DNA of 64,000 bases from Natronorubrum tibetense GA33 (GTDB taxonomy: Archaea > Halobacteriota > Halobacteria > Halobacteriales > Natrialbaceae). The notes under the pieces were generated by a model. The model was not told where the DNA came from. It worked only from the letters and a program-made list of their open reading frames with translations, and did no database searches. Every line of letters begins with the position of its first letter. Positions within the stretch are counted from its first letter, which is position 1. Location: NCBI RefSeq assembly GCF_000383975.1, contig NZ_KB913017.1:3386265-3450264 (forward strand), in the 5' to 3' direction. Made by a program: the position numbers and the translations under genes. Of the stretch, positions 16,544 through 25,632 are shown piece by piece.

Positions 16544-17923
16544 ATGACGAATGCAAAGCCAACGGCTGCTATCACTCAAGAGTTGCGGAGAGAACTCGGT
16601 GATGAGGCAGAAGATGTGCAGCGAAAGTATAGTGACCTTCACGATTGGATGATCAATGAGGGGAAGAATCCAAGGCGAGAAATCGGACTCAACAGAACAA
16701 CGGCGAAGAACTACCTCAATCGTCTCGATCAGCTTCATCGGCTCTCGATCACACATTTCGAACCGGATGATCCGTCGAAAATCGAAGATGAGCACGCAGA
16801 CGCGCTTCTGTTGATGATTGACCGAGCAGAGATCACAAAACAACGCGGGAAGAATAAAGACGAAGAGTACGGTGAATCAACGAAGAGAAAATTCTCCGAC
16901 ACGCTGGAGTGTTACTTCAAGTGGCGGTATTATGAAAGATCGATGGACTACGAATGGGAGCCCAAGATCAACTTCAGTGATGAGAAAGGTGAGTCCGCAT
17001 ACCGGTTCACTTACCGCGAATTAGGGAAGTTGTTCAAAGAAGCAGAAACGTACGGAGTGCTTCCATCGTACTACGATACACCAGTTAACGAGCGAGAACG
17101 GGTTGACGGTCTCGTTGCACAACGCCTCGGGATTCCGAAAGAAGATGTCACGCGGAACGACTGGCTCCATGCCGATTGGAGCGGGAAAACCCATTCACTG
17201 GTGACCGTTGGATTTGATGCTGGATTAGCCCCGATCGAAATTGCAAACGCCGAGACGCGCTGGTACGACCCGAAAACAAAGACACTCACAATCCCGACAG
17301 AGTACTCCTGTAAAGAGCGCGAAAAAGAAGAAGTCGGTCTGAGTGATGAATCTGCGGATTCGATGAGTGGATGGATGCAGGAACGACGCCACCTCAGTAA
17401 ATACGACGGCAGCAACAAGATCTGGCTTAATAGAGAGGGGAACTCCTACCAATCAGGGAGCCTCTGTAATCTTCTTCGAAGTCTCTGCGAAGAAGCAGGC
17501 ATCAAAACTGACGATCGAAAGATTGTCTGGTACAGTCTCCGCCAAACGATGGGACGGAACGTCACGGCAGAAGGAGAACTGTCAGAAGCTAACGATCAGT
17601 TGCGTCACGAACGATTCGAAACAACACAGGAGCGATACAACCAAACCCCAGTCGAAAAGCTTCAACTCCGACTCAATGAAACACGGCGGAAGGCAACGAA
17701 GGCAGCAGCAGATCCAAATTACAACCCCTACGAGGAAGAAGAACAGACTACATCGTCGACGCGTAACGCGAACACTTCGTCAGCACAGAACGCAGGAGAT
17801 CCGTCCTCTGCGGTCACCACAACACATGGAGGAGGCGTCCATATTGACGCTGTAATCCCCGACACTACAGAATCCCGAGTCGATATCACGAAGCAAATTC
17901 TCCACGACGAAACAGAGGACTAA
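16544..17923 (+). CDS. Tyrosine recombinase paralogue lacking catalytic Arg I
   Basis: I start at the ATG 16544 rather than a TTG three codons upstream. The 459-residue protein has a SAM-like N-terminal domain and a tyrosine recombinase catalytic domain. R333 (WYSLRQ), H355 (QLRHE) and Y365 (ERYNQ) are in place, and K257 or a neighbour could be the beta-hairpin lysine, but the first arginine is replaced: GLAPIEI has A229 where its neighbour has GLRPIEV. The C-terminal ~70 residues are a disordered extension. It is clearly a paralogue of the convergent gene ending 22 nt away. It may be inactive as an integrase and act as a directionality or regulatory factor, which is inference. Confidence 0.8.
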   Translation: MTNAKPTAAITQELRRELGDEAEDVQRKYSDLHDWMINEGKNPRREIGLNRTTAKNYLNRLDQLHRLSITHFEPDDPSKIEDEHADALLLMIDRAEITKQRGKNKDEEYGESTKRKFSDTLECYFKWRYYERSMDYEWEPKINFSDEKGESAYRFTYRELGKLFKEAETYGVLPSYYDTPVNERERVDGLVAQRLGIPKEDVTRNDWLHADWSGKTHSLVTVGFDAGLAPIEIANAETRWYDPKTKTLTIPTEYSCKEREKEEVGLSDESADSMSGWMQERRHLSKYDGSNKIWLNREGNSYQSGSLCNLLRSLCEEAGIKTDDRKIVWYSLRQTMGRNVTAEGELSEANDQLRHERFETTQERYNQTPVEKLQLRLNETRRKATKAAADPNYNPYEEEEQTTSSTRNANTSSAQNAGDPSSAVTTTHGGGVHIDAVIPDTTESRVDITKQILHDETED

Positions 17924-17945
17924 CTTCGCCCCTGGGAATGGAGAG

Positions 17946-19073
17946 CTAGCCCATTCGGTCCAACGCGTTCTTCCTGTCCTCAATTGGCGCTTGGTCGTAC
18001 TTCATCGTCGATTCTGGGGACTTATGACGGAGCTGTGTCTGTGCTGCAGCGAGTCCTTCTTCGCGCGCCATGTACGTTCCCGTTGAGTGGCGGATCGCGT
18101 ACCAACTCATCTGTCGATTCTCGGTGGAGATGTCTGCAATCTCGCAGAGCCGATGGAGTAGGTTTCGAAGTGACGCGGATTGGTAGGGATTTTTCTTTCT
18201 GGTGAGCCAGAGAGCGTCGGTGTCGTCATATTTCTCGATCGTTGATCGCTGCGTCAGCCAGCGGTCTAACATCTCGACGGTCTGGTTCTGTAGGCTGACG
18301 ATCCAGTGTTCCGTGTTCTTTGACGACTCTTCTTTCGGGATTCGAAGGACACCGTTGTCGATGTCAATCCACGTTGTTCGTGCGCGCTCAACTTCGATCG
18401 GGCGAAGTCCCCCATCGAGGCTTGCCCCAACGAGGCTGGGGATTTTCCAATTGTTCGCGCGTTCCCAGTCTGCTTCCGTCACCTCTGCTTTTGGTTTCCC
18501 GAACCGCTGGGCAAGATACGCCACCCACTGGTCTCGTTCGTCGCCGTAGACGCTATCACGACTCGGGACGCTCCCATATTCCAGCGACGCGTCTCGGATT
18601 GCGGTCCGTTCTTCGCGCGTCAGATAATCCCGGGGTGTCGTTGATTGGTTTTTGCGGGAGAACGTGATTTCTGGCTCCCACTTGTCCGCACCTCGTTGAT
18701 GATGCCGCCACTTGTAGAGCATCATCAGGGCCTTCCGACACGAATTTTTGTGCGCGTTTGACTTCTGTTGACCAGCTAAGTGACGCAAGTATCTGTCAGC
18801 GTGGTCGTGAGTGAGGTTGGACGTGTACCCTCCTTCGTGATCCCAGACCCAGCGATAGAATTGGTCCATCCGGAATGCTCGGTTACTGACCGTTGTCTCA
18901 GCATAGCCGTCAGCTGTCTTGGGATCCTTCCCAAACGTCAACAACCAGTCTAGACAGTGTTCTCGCTCGCTCCGGTAGTCGAGGTACTGTCGTTCGTTCA
19001 GTAACTCTTCAGTTGGACCAGGGATGAGCGTGATCCGATCGAGGGGGTCGGTTGCCTGATCGGCGTCTTTCAT
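17946..19073 (-). CDS. Tyrosine recombinase (integrase)
   Basis: The ATG at 19073 (MKDADQATD) is preferred to a TTG 19 codons upstream. The 375-residue protein has an N-terminal core-binding domain (EYLDYR-like start, YRWVWDHEG) and a complete catalytic set: R224 in GLRPIEV, K252 in SSKN, R328 in WYAIRH, H350 in QLRHK and the nucleophile Y359 in MKYDQ. The usual HxxR is YxxR, as in many archaeal integrases. It lies with its start 220 nt from the 3' end of tRNA-Glu, the expected attachment site, and should catalyse integration and excision of the element. It ends 22 nt from its paralogue, convergently. Confidence 0.88.
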   Translation of the reverse strand: MKDADQATDPLDRITLIPGPTEELLNERQYLDYRSEREHCLDWLLTFGKDPKTADGYAETTVSNRAFRMDQFYRWVWDHEGGYTSNLTHDHADRYLRHLAGQQKSNAHKNSCRKALMMLYKWRHHQRGADKWEPEITFSRKNQSTTPRDYLTREERTAIRDASLEYGSVPSRDSVYGDERDQWVAYLAQRFGKPKAEVTEADWERANNWKIPSLVGASLDGGLRPIEVERARTTWIDIDNGVLRIPKEESSKNTEHWIVSLQNQTVEMLDRWLTQRSTIEKYDDTDALWLTRKKNPYQSASLRNLLHRLCEIADISTENRQMSWYAIRHSTGTYMAREEGLAAAQTQLRHKSPESTMKYDQAPIEDRKNALDRMG

Positions 19074-19123
19074 TGCCTGACCTCCGAGGTGGGAACCTGG
19101 GTGAGTGCCCCTCGATTTCGCCG

Positions 19124-19262
19124 ATCGCAAGACGGCGGTCGATTTTCCCCCGTGAACCGCATTGCCTCACGAGAAAACCGAATCGCAAGACGGCGTCGGG
19201 GTCGATGCATCATTTGAATCGCATTGCCCGTGAACATACGTTTACCTATGGTTAGTTCACGG
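19124..19262. repeat. Short repeats between integrase and tRNA-Glu
   Basis: Three repeat families lie in 140 nt: ATCGCAAGACGGCG at 19124-19137 and 19182-19195; CGCATTGCC at 19158-19166 and 19220-19228; CCGTGAAC at 19150-19157 and 19228-19235, with its inverse GTTCACGG at 19255-19262. They are placed as integrase arm-type or excisionase sites would be, and overlap the integrase promoter. Confidence 0.55.
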
Positions 19263-19292
19263 CGAAAACCACGAGAAGGCGGCGGGGTAAGA

Positions 19293-19367
19293 TGCTCCGT
19301 CAGGGATTCGAACCCTAGTCATTGCCGTGAGAGGGCAATATGATTGGCCGGACTACACCAACGGAGC
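19293..19367 (-). tRNA. tRNA-Glu (CTC)
   Basis: The minus strand folds as a cloverleaf: acceptor GCTCCGT/ACGGAGC with discriminator A, anticodon stem TTGCC/GGCAA around loop CTCTCAC, giving anticodon CTC, and T arm AGGGTTCGAATCCCT. CCA is not encoded. It probably is the attachment site of the element to its left, with its 3' end facing that element. Confidence 0.92.
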
Positions 19368-19464
19368 GTACTACATCACATAGTTGTGCGGAGGACAGTT
19401 TAAGGATTCCGTTTCGATCCGTCACTGTTGCGTCGTACCACAGATTCGAGCGGTGACACGACCG

Positions 19465-20757
19465 TCACTCCTCGAATGGAGATTTGGTCGCCTCGGGTTC
19501 GAACCCCTCGAGGCTGATGATGTTCTCGCGGCCGACGCGAAGCTTGCTGATGGTTCCCTCTTCTTCCATATCGGAGAGGAGCATGCTGACCTTGGACTTC
19601 GACCAGCCGGTCTCCTCGACGATGTTGACCTGTTTCATTCGGCCACCGTTCTCGCGGATGAGTTTGATGACTCGGTCCTCGTCGGTGAGCAGTTCCTCGT
19701 TGGCCAGCGGGCTGGCACCGTTGGTCGAGTCTTCGTCGTGGCTCTCGCCTGCGGACGACGCCGTTGCGTCCAGATCCGTCTGCTCGGCCGATGTGACGTT
19801 CGACTGCGCCGTGGCGCCGGCGTCGGTAGCCGTGTGACCGTCGGTCTCGGATCCCGAATTTCGGCGTCGGTACCAGACAGCGGTGCCACCGATCCCCAGT
19901 ACGAGGAGCGCGCCGAGAGCAAGGTACCACGCCGCGTCGTCGCCGTTCGTGATCGGCGAAACGGCCGAGCCAGTCTCGTCGTTCTCGCCGCCCGAACCGT
20001 CCGTGACGAAGACGGCGCGCGGATTGCCGTCCAGGAACTGTTGTTCACCTTGCCACTGCACCGAGTCGGCGTTCTCGAGCGTGTTGTGTGAGGGCTGGGC
20101 CCCGTCTTCGGGCCCGATACGATCGAACGTGAGGCCGTCGCCGGCGATAATCACGATCGACTGATCCGAGCCGATATACATTTGTTCGAAGACGTCGCCG
20201 ACTTCGACGGTCCCGTCTTCGACCTCCGCGAACCCGTTCCAGGTGAACGACATCTCGACGATCCCCCGGGTTCCGAAGCGATCATCGACCGTCGCGGATC
20301 GGTTGAACCCCGTCGCCTCCATCTCCCGGTCGGTCGTTTCGGCGCCGCTGTCGGTCATCCGCTGGGCCTGCGTGACGAACCGCTCGTACAGTCCGGTCTC
20401 TTCCTCCTCGAACTCTTCGGCGAACTCCTCGAACGCCTCGCGCTCTTCGGATTCGTTCTCGGCGTCGAAGCGCTGTTCGTGCTGGAAGGTCCACGTCGCG
20501 CTGCCGTTTTCGTGGACGGTGATCTGGAACGTCGTCGTGTCGAAATCTTGTGAGTCGCTGGCGATCGACTCGTCGGCTACCGTGGTAGTTGCACTCGAGT
20601 CCTGAGCGGTCGGCTGCGTCGCTGTGATCGACTGAGACGAGGCGCTCTCGCCGACATCGGTGTCGGACATCGCCATCGGAACCCCGATACCGGCGGTACC
20701 GGCGAGAAAACCGATGACGACGAGGGCGACGATGCCGACGGAGACCGACCGGTTCAT
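19465..20757 (-). CDS. Membrane-anchored winged-helix protein (DUF7343/DUF7345-like)
   Basis: The frame is open far upstream, but the start at 20757 (MNRSVSVGIVALVVIGFLAG) begins with a signal/anchor helix and leaves room for the divergent gene at 20905. The 430-residue protein has an extracytoplasmic domain to about residue 265 (TFQITVHENGSATWTF, RGIVEMSFTWNGFAEV), a membrane helix near 270-293 (YLALGALLVLGIGGTAVWY), a Ser/Thr/Asp-rich linker, and a C-terminal winged helix (MKQVNIVEETGWSKSKVSML) near 365-425. This is a known haloarchaeal type in which an external sensor domain is joined to a cytoplasmic DNA-binding domain. The target genes are unknown. Confidence 0.78.
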   Translation of the reverse strand: MNRSVSVGIVALVVIGFLAGTAGIGVPMAMSDTDVGESASSQSITATQPTAQDSSATTTVADESIASDSQDFDTTTFQITVHENGSATWTFQHEQRFDAENESEEREAFEEFAEEFEEEETGLYERFVTQAQRMTDSGAETTDREMEATGFNRSATVDDRFGTRGIVEMSFTWNGFAEVEDGTVEVGDVFEQMYIGSDQSIVIIAGDGLTFDRIGPEDGAQPSHNTLENADSVQWQGEQQFLDGNPRAVFVTDGSGGENDETGSAVSPITNGDDAAWYLALGALLVLGIGGTAVWYRRRNSGSETDGHTATDAGATAQSNVTSAEQTDLDATASSAGESHDEDSTNGASPLANEELLTDEDRVIKLIRENGGRMKQVNIVEETGWSKSKVSMLLSDMEEEGTISKLRVGRENIISLEGFEPEATKSPFEE

Positions 20758-20904
20758 TCGTCTACCACTACGTGGCGGAGCTAAAAATGCTTGTGAATAC
20801 CGGAACCCGCTGGCAGTAGTCACGAGGTCGTCGACCCAGAGCGGAGATACCACTCCTCGCAGCGTGTCGATACGCACAAACCAGTCGATGGCGTAGCCAC
20901 GGCC

Positions 20905-21483
20905 ATGATCGCCAATCTCGCGCAGGGCGTCCAGGTGTTCACGAGCAACGTCTATCTCGTCGACGGCGAGCGAACCGTCCTGATCGATCCGGGAGCGAAC
21001 TTCGACGTCGTCAGCGCTATCCGCGAGCGAGTCGACGATCTTGACGCCGTCGTTCTCACCCATACCCATCGGGATCACGTCGGCAACCTGGAGGCCGTCA
21101 CAGACGCCTTCGACGTCGACACGTGGGGATACGACACCTCGATCGACGGCGTCGATCACGCCATCGAGGACGAAGAGACGGTCCAACTGGGCGACGACGA
21201 GTACGTCGCGCTCCACACGCCGGGGCACAAGAACGATCACCTCTGTTTCTACGCGGCCGACGCGGGGATCCTCTTCGCGGGCGACCTCGTCTTCCAGAAC
21301 GGGAGCTTCGGCCGGACAGACCTCGAGGAGGGCGACCGCGAGCTATTGATCGAAAGCATCGATCGGCTACTCGAGCGGATCGACGAGGGCCTCGAGGAGA
21401 TGCACACGGGACACGGCCCGAGCGTGACGAACAACCCGTACGATCACGTGGAGCTGTCGGCGAGAATGGCCCGGCAGGCCTGA
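20905..21483 (+). CDS. Metallo-beta-lactamase-fold hydrolase
   Basis: The 192-residue protein has the metal-binding set of the family: HTHRDH near residues 51-56, LHTPGH near 105-110, FAGDLVF near 125-131 and HTGHGP near 167-172. The size and motif match small glyoxalase-II-like or general thioester hydrolases of archaea; the substrate cannot be told. Cytoplasmic. The gene reads divergently from the membrane regulator, with 147 nt between the two starts. Its 3' end is followed convergently by the thiQ-like gene. Confidence 0.85.
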   Translation: MIANLAQGVQVFTSNVYLVDGERTVLIDPGANFDVVSAIRERVDDLDAVVLTHTHRDHVGNLEAVTDAFDVDTWGYDTSIDGVDHAIEDEETVQLGDDEYVALHTPGHKNDHLCFYAADAGILFAGDLVFQNGSFGRTDLEEGDRELLIESIDRLLERIDEGLEEMHTGHGPSVTNNPYDHVELSARMARQA

Positions 21484-21577
21484 GCGGCGGGCTGCCGAGA
21501 CAGCGTCCATCTGCTGGCGTCGAATCGCTCTCGACGCCACGGACGGCCCCGATCAGCCCGTCCCGACCGCGAGACCG

Positions 21578-22627
21578 TCACGGCTCCAGCACGTGCGCAC
21601 TCGAGGGCTCGAACCCCACGGTGATCTCGTCCGCTGGAACCTCCTCGAGCTGTAGCACGATCGGAACGCCGTTCCATCGGCCGTACGCGTGGACGGTCTC
21701 CCCGCGGAACTCGCTGGTCTCGACGGAGATCGGAAACTGATTCCGCTCGACCGTGGGCGACAACGCGGCCGCCCGGACGCAAAAGTGTACTCGATCCGTG
21801 CCGTCCGGAATCGACTGAACCTCGACCGCTTTCCCGCCAACATCGACCACGCATCGATCGGCGTCTCGAGCGACGACCGTCCCCTCGAATATGTTGTTGT
21901 CGCCGACGAACTCGGCGACGAAGCGCGTGTTTGGTTCGCGATAGATCGTCTGGGGCGAGGCGACCTGCTCGATTCGGCCGTCGTTCATCACCGCGAGCCG
22001 GTCCGAAATCGCGAGCGCCTCCTCCTGATCGTGCGTGACGTAGACTGTCGTGATATCGAGTCGCGACTGGATCCGCGTGAGCTGGCGGCGCAGCGATTCC
22101 CGGAGGCGGGCGTCGAGTGCGCTCATCGGCTCGTCGAGCAGGAGCAAGTCGGGTGCCGGCGCGAGCGCGCGGGCCAAAGCGACCCGCTGCTGTTGTCCCC
22201 CTGATAGCTGGTCAGGGTCACGGCTCCCCGTTCCCTCGAGGTCGACGAGTTCGAGCAATTCCGCGACGCGCTCGTCGACGCTTACCCCGCCGGGCGGGTT
22301 CCGGAATCGGAGCCCGTAGCCGACGTTTTCGGCGACGCTCAGGTGCGGGAAGAGGCCGTAGCTCTGGAAGACGACGCCGACATCGCGATCCTCGGGCGGC
22401 ACACCAGCCATCGGTTTGTCGTCGAAGTAGACGGTCCCGTCGGTCGGCTCTTCGAAGCCCGCGATCGTTCTGAGCGTGGTCGTCTTCCCACAGCCCGAGG
22501 GGCCGACGAGCGTGAAGAACTCGCCGTCTTTGACAGTGAGGTCAATCTCTTGCAGCGCATCCGCCGCGGTCTCGCTTGCCCCGGTCTCGTAGCGTTTCGA
22601 GACGCCCTCGAGTCGGAGCTCGGTCAC
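21578..22627 (-). CDS. thiQ: Thiamine-type ABC importer, ATP-binding subunit
   Basis: The 349-residue protein has Walker A GPSGCGKTT near 42-50, Q-loop VVFQSYG, signature LSGGQQQ, Walker B LLLLDEP and switch THDQEEA. It has a C-terminal TOBE-like domain of ~110 residues, as in the Fe3+/spermidine/thiamine importer family. It overlaps the permease gene by 4 nt and is the third gene of an operon (binding protein, permease, ATPase). It energises uptake. Assignment to thiamine rests on the binding protein; iron or another substrate is less likely. Confidence 0.82.
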   Translation of the reverse strand: MTELRLEGVSKRYETGASETAADALQEIDLTVKDGEFFTLVGPSGCGKTTTLRTIAGFEEPTDGTVYFDDKPMAGVPPEDRDVGVVFQSYGLFPHLSVAENVGYGLRFRNPPGGVSVDERVAELLELVDLEGTGSRDPDQLSGGQQQRVALARALAPAPDLLLLDEPMSALDARLRESLRRQLTRIQSRLDITTVYVTHDQEEALAISDRLAVMNDGRIEQVASPQTIYREPNTRFVAEFVGDNNIFEGTVVARDADRCVVDVGGKAVEVQSIPDGTDRVHFCVRAAALSPTVERNQFPISVETSEFRGETVHAYGRWNGVPIVLQLEEVPADEITVGFEPSSAHVLEP

Positions 22628-24513
22628 AGTTCGTACCTCCCCCCGACGCGGTCGATGACGACGAAACTCGCTGCCGTCACGAGCAGTAGCAGCGTCCCCA
22701 TGGCGATCGCGGGTCCGGATCGACGGCCCAGGTAGCGTTCGACGGCGACGGGCATGGTGTAGCTCTCGCCGCCGCTGGCCAAAATCACCGTCGAAGAGAA
22801 CTCGCCGATCGAGATGGCGAAGGCGAATGCCGCGCCGGCGACGATGCCGTTCGCGACCAGCGGGAGTTCGACGTCCAGCAGCGCGCGGAATCGCGAAGCG
22901 CCGAGCGCGCGAGCGGACTCGATCATCGCCGGATCGAGGTTCGTCAGCAGCGGCGAGACGTTTCGGGTGACGAACGGATAGGCGGCGACCGCGTGCGCGA
23001 TGACGATCGCGACAGCGCCGGTCACCTGAAAGCGCCAGCCGCCCGGCAGCGGGATGCCGAACACGAGCCCCTGTAGGAGTCCGATTCCGAAGACGATGCC
23101 GCTGACGGCGAGCGGGAGCATCGCGAGGGTGTCGACGATCGTCCCGCTGCGGCCGGTACGGGCCGTCAACACCGAGATGACGACGCCCATCGGCACGGCG
23201 ATTAGAAGCGTCGCAACCCCGAACAGCAGCGAGTTCCGGATCGCCGGCAGCGGGAGCGTCTGGAAACTCGCGCCCTCGAGTTGGCGCTCGAGCAGAAACG
23301 CGTAGTTCCGGAGCGTGAGGCCGGAGCCGTCGGTGAAACCTCCGGCGACGAGACTCGCCATCGGTCCGACGAAGAGCACCAGCGCGACGAGCCCGTAGCT
23401 GAAAATCGCGAGTCGCCGCGGCGAGAGAGCGGTCCGCAGGTCGGGGACGAGTCGCTCCTTCGGCGGTGGCGACGGTGCCTGTGAGAATCCGGTCTGTGCG
23501 GACTCGTAGCGAAGGTAGGCGTAGGTCAGCCCCAGCGAGAGGATCGTCTCGAGGATCGCAAGCGTCGCGGCTTCGGCGTAGTCGAGTCGCTGGATGCGGT
23601 CGTAGATCCAGACCTCGACGGTCGCGAGCTGCAGTCCGCCAAGCGCGAGCACGATGGGGAATGTCATGAACGTGAAAATGAAGGTCAACAGCGCGCCGGT
23701 GAGGACGGCCGGGGCGAGCTGCGGGACGACGACGTCCCGAAAGGCCCGTCGCTCGCTCGCGCCGAGGCTACGTGCCGTTTCGACGGTTCGGGCGTCGACG
23801 GACTCCCAGGCAGCGACGGTGAGCCGGGCGACTAGCGGCGCGTTGTAGAACGCGTGGGCGAGGATGACGACCGTCAGCGGACTGGTCTCGATGAACGCGT
23901 AGGGACCCAGACCGACCGTCCCGAGGAGCCCGTTGAGCGTCCCCGCTCGCCCGAACATCGCGTAGAAGCCGACCGCGACCAGAATCCCGGGCATGACGAA
24001 GGGGAGGATCGTCAGCGATCGGAGCGTTCGCCGGCCGTAGAACTCGTAGTTCGCGAGGACGTACGCGGCCGGCAACCCGAGCGCGACGCTCGCGACCGTC
24101 GACAGCGCGGCCTGGTAGGCCGTAAAGCCGAACAGTCCCTTCCGAACGCCGGGCGTGTCGACGGCGAGCCACGGCACGGGGAGGTCGATGCCGGGGAACG
24201 GATACTCGAGCGTCAGCGAAATCGAAATCGTGGCGAGCCAGCCCACGAGCGAGCCGAGATGCGTGCCGACCGCCAGCGGTTCCGCGAAAACATCCGCGAG
24301 CGCCCCAAAGTAGAACGGATCCGTCAGTACGTCGGCGAAGTGACCGAGCGTCGGCGTTCCGTCCTCGAGGACGGCCTCGACGAAGACGACGCCGACGGGG
24401 AGATACAGCATGACGGCGAGGATTCCCGCCGTCACGAGCGCGGTCAGTCCGATTGCGTGGCGCTCGAGCCACGCGCGGACGCGACCCGGTGCGACGCGAC
24501 CTGTAGCGGACAC
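22624..24513 (-). CDS. thiP: Thiamine-type ABC importer, fused permease
   Basis: The 629-residue membrane protein contains two permease halves with about six helices each. Each has an ATPase-contact (EAA) loop: ETARSLGASERRAFRDVV near residue 247 and ESARALGASRFRALLDVE near 547. Such a tandem duplication is typical of ThiP and FbpB permeases. It begins 9 nt after the binding-protein gene and overlaps the ATPase gene by 4 nt, so the three are co-translated. It forms the membrane channel for the substrate delivered by the lipoprotein. Confidence 0.85.
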   Translation of the reverse strand: MSATGRVAPGRVRAWLERHAIGLTALVTAGILAVMLYLPVGVVFVEAVLEDGTPTLGHFADVLTDPFYFGALADVFAEPLAVGTHLGSLVGWLATISISLTLEYPFPGIDLPVPWLAVDTPGVRKGLFGFTAYQAALSTVASVALGLPAAYVLANYEFYGRRTLRSLTILPFVMPGILVAVGFYAMFGRAGTLNGLLGTVGLGPYAFIETSPLTVVILAHAFYNAPLVARLTVAAWESVDARTVETARSLGASERRAFRDVVVPQLAPAVLTGALLTFIFTFMTFPIVLALGGLQLATVEVWIYDRIQRLDYAEAATLAILETILSLGLTYAYLRYESAQTGFSQAPSPPPKERLVPDLRTALSPRRLAIFSYGLVALVLFVGPMASLVAGGFTDGSGLTLRNYAFLLERQLEGASFQTLPLPAIRNSLLFGVATLLIAVPMGVVISVLTARTGRSGTIVDTLAMLPLAVSGIVFGIGLLQGLVFGIPLPGGWRFQVTGAVAIVIAHAVAAYPFVTRNVSPLLTNLDPAMIESARALGASRFRALLDVELPLVANGIVAGAAFAFAISIGEFSSTVILASGGESYTMPVAVERYLGRRSGPAIAMGTLLLLVTAASFVVIDRVGGRYEL

Positions 24514-24522
24514 GGCCGTCGG

Positions 24523-25632
24523 TTACTGGCTGGCGAACTCGCGCGCCCAGTCGTCCACCCACTCGTCGAGGTTTCCGCGGAGGTCGTCGTAGCCGACCGT
24601 CACCGCCTCCGGCGGCACGTGGGCGTACTGATCGAACTCGTCGTCGAGATCGACGTACTCGTCCTCGACCGCGGGGAACTGGACGTTTCGCTCGGCGATC
24701 TCAGCCTGGGCGTCGTTCGAGAGGACGAAGTCGAGGAACTCGTAGGCGAGATCGACGCTGTCGGCATCCTCGAAGATCGCCATCCCTTCCGGGTTCGCGT
24801 AGCCCTGGTCGTTCAGGAAGCCGACTTGGTGGCGTGAGAGGTCGTTTCCTTCCGCGCTCGCGAACACCTGGTCCGTCGAGTAGGAGACGACCATCGGTCG
24901 CTCCTCGTTCATGTACGCGCCGTAGTAGGACTCGGACCAGTCCTCGAGGGTCCGGACGCCATTCTCCCGGAGGTCCCGCCAGTAGTCGAGGTAGCCGTCC
25001 TCGCCGAAGGCGTCGATCGTCCACAGCAAGAACGCCTGTCCAGGATCCGAGGTCTGGGCGTTTTGAGCGATCAGGGCGTCCTCGTACGCCGGTTCAGTCA
25101 GGTCCTCGAAGGTCTCGGGTTCATCAACCTCGGTCTCGTCGAAGACGAGGCTGATGTACCCGGTGTCGTAGGCGAGCACGCGGTCGTGCGGGTCGCCCAT
25201 ATCGAGTCCGTCGCGGATCCGACTCGAACGGTCGATACGATCCGCGTTGAGTTCGCGGAAGAGCCCGCCCTCCTCGAGACGGTCGTCGACGCTCACGAGG
25301 TCGTCGATGTTCAACCCGACGTAGACGTCGGCGTCGATATCGCCCTCGAGCTGGATGTAGTGGTTGATCCCCTGACTCGGAAGTTGGGTCCACTCGAGTT
25401 CGGCGTCGGGGTACTCCTCCTCGAACGCCTCCTTGAGCCACGGGCCGGCGGGGTTGTCACCGTCGATCATCGATTCGTAGGTGACGACCTCGAGCGTCCC
25501 CTCGAGATCGAGATCTTCGGGTTCGGGATCGCCGTTCGAATCGTTCGATTCGTCGTCATCCTGTGTCAGACACCCAGCAAGTCCGAGCGCGGCCCCACTA
25601 CCGACTGCACCGACGAACGTTCGTCGTCTCAT
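24523..25632 (-). CDS. thiB: Thiamine-type ABC importer, substrate-binding lipoprotein
   Basis: RRRTF at 2-6 and LAGC (lipid Cys21) give a Tat lipoprotein signal. The mature protein matches ThiB/TbpA: LEVVTYESM at the start of the first lobe, DADVYVGLNIDDLV, YDTGYISLVFDE and SYYGAYMNEERPMVVSYSTDQ. ThiB proteins bind thiamine or its phosphates through aromatic residues in the cleft. It is the first gene of the operon. The upstream 170 nt contain an AT-rich GGTTAAAACC at about 25659-25668 that is probably the promoter; I looked for a THI-element (TPP riboswitch) and did not find its conserved boxes. Confidence 0.83.
   Translation of the reverse strand: MRRRTFVGAVGSGAALGLAGCLTQDDDESNDSNGDPEPEDLDLEGTLEVVTYESMIDGDNPAGPWLKEAFEEEYPDAELEWTQLPSQGINHYIQLEGDIDADVYVGLNIDDLVSVDDRLEEGGLFRELNADRIDRSSRIRDGLDMGDPHDRVLAYDTGYISLVFDETEVDEPETFEDLTEPAYEDALIAQNAQTSDPGQAFLLWTIDAFGEDGYLDYWRDLRENGVRTLEDWSESYYGAYMNEERPMVVSYSTDQVFASAEGNDLSRHQVGFLNDQGYANPEGMAIFEDADSVDLAYEFLDFVLSNDAQAEIAERNVQFPAVEDEYVDLDDEFDQYAHVPPEAVTVGYDDLRGNLDEWVDDWAREFASQ

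Larger units (their letters stand above)
1..19292. mobile_element. Right part of an integrative element next to tRNA-Glu
   Basis: This stretch is visibly less GC-rich than the rest of the window and holds a transposase, recombinases, tailspike-like genes and many unknown small genes. It ends at the 3' end of a tRNA-Glu gene, and the two recombinase genes are the last genes before that tRNA, which is the usual layout of archaeal integrative elements. I could not find a second copy of the tRNA-Glu 3' end to its left, so the other boundary should lie outside the window. It could also be several nested insertions rather than one element. Confidence 0.6.

Noticed and set aside
1-19292. Second copy of the tRNA-Glu 3' end marking the left edge of the element
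   Set aside because: No match to GTCAGGGATTCGAACCC-type text was found other than the tRNA itself.
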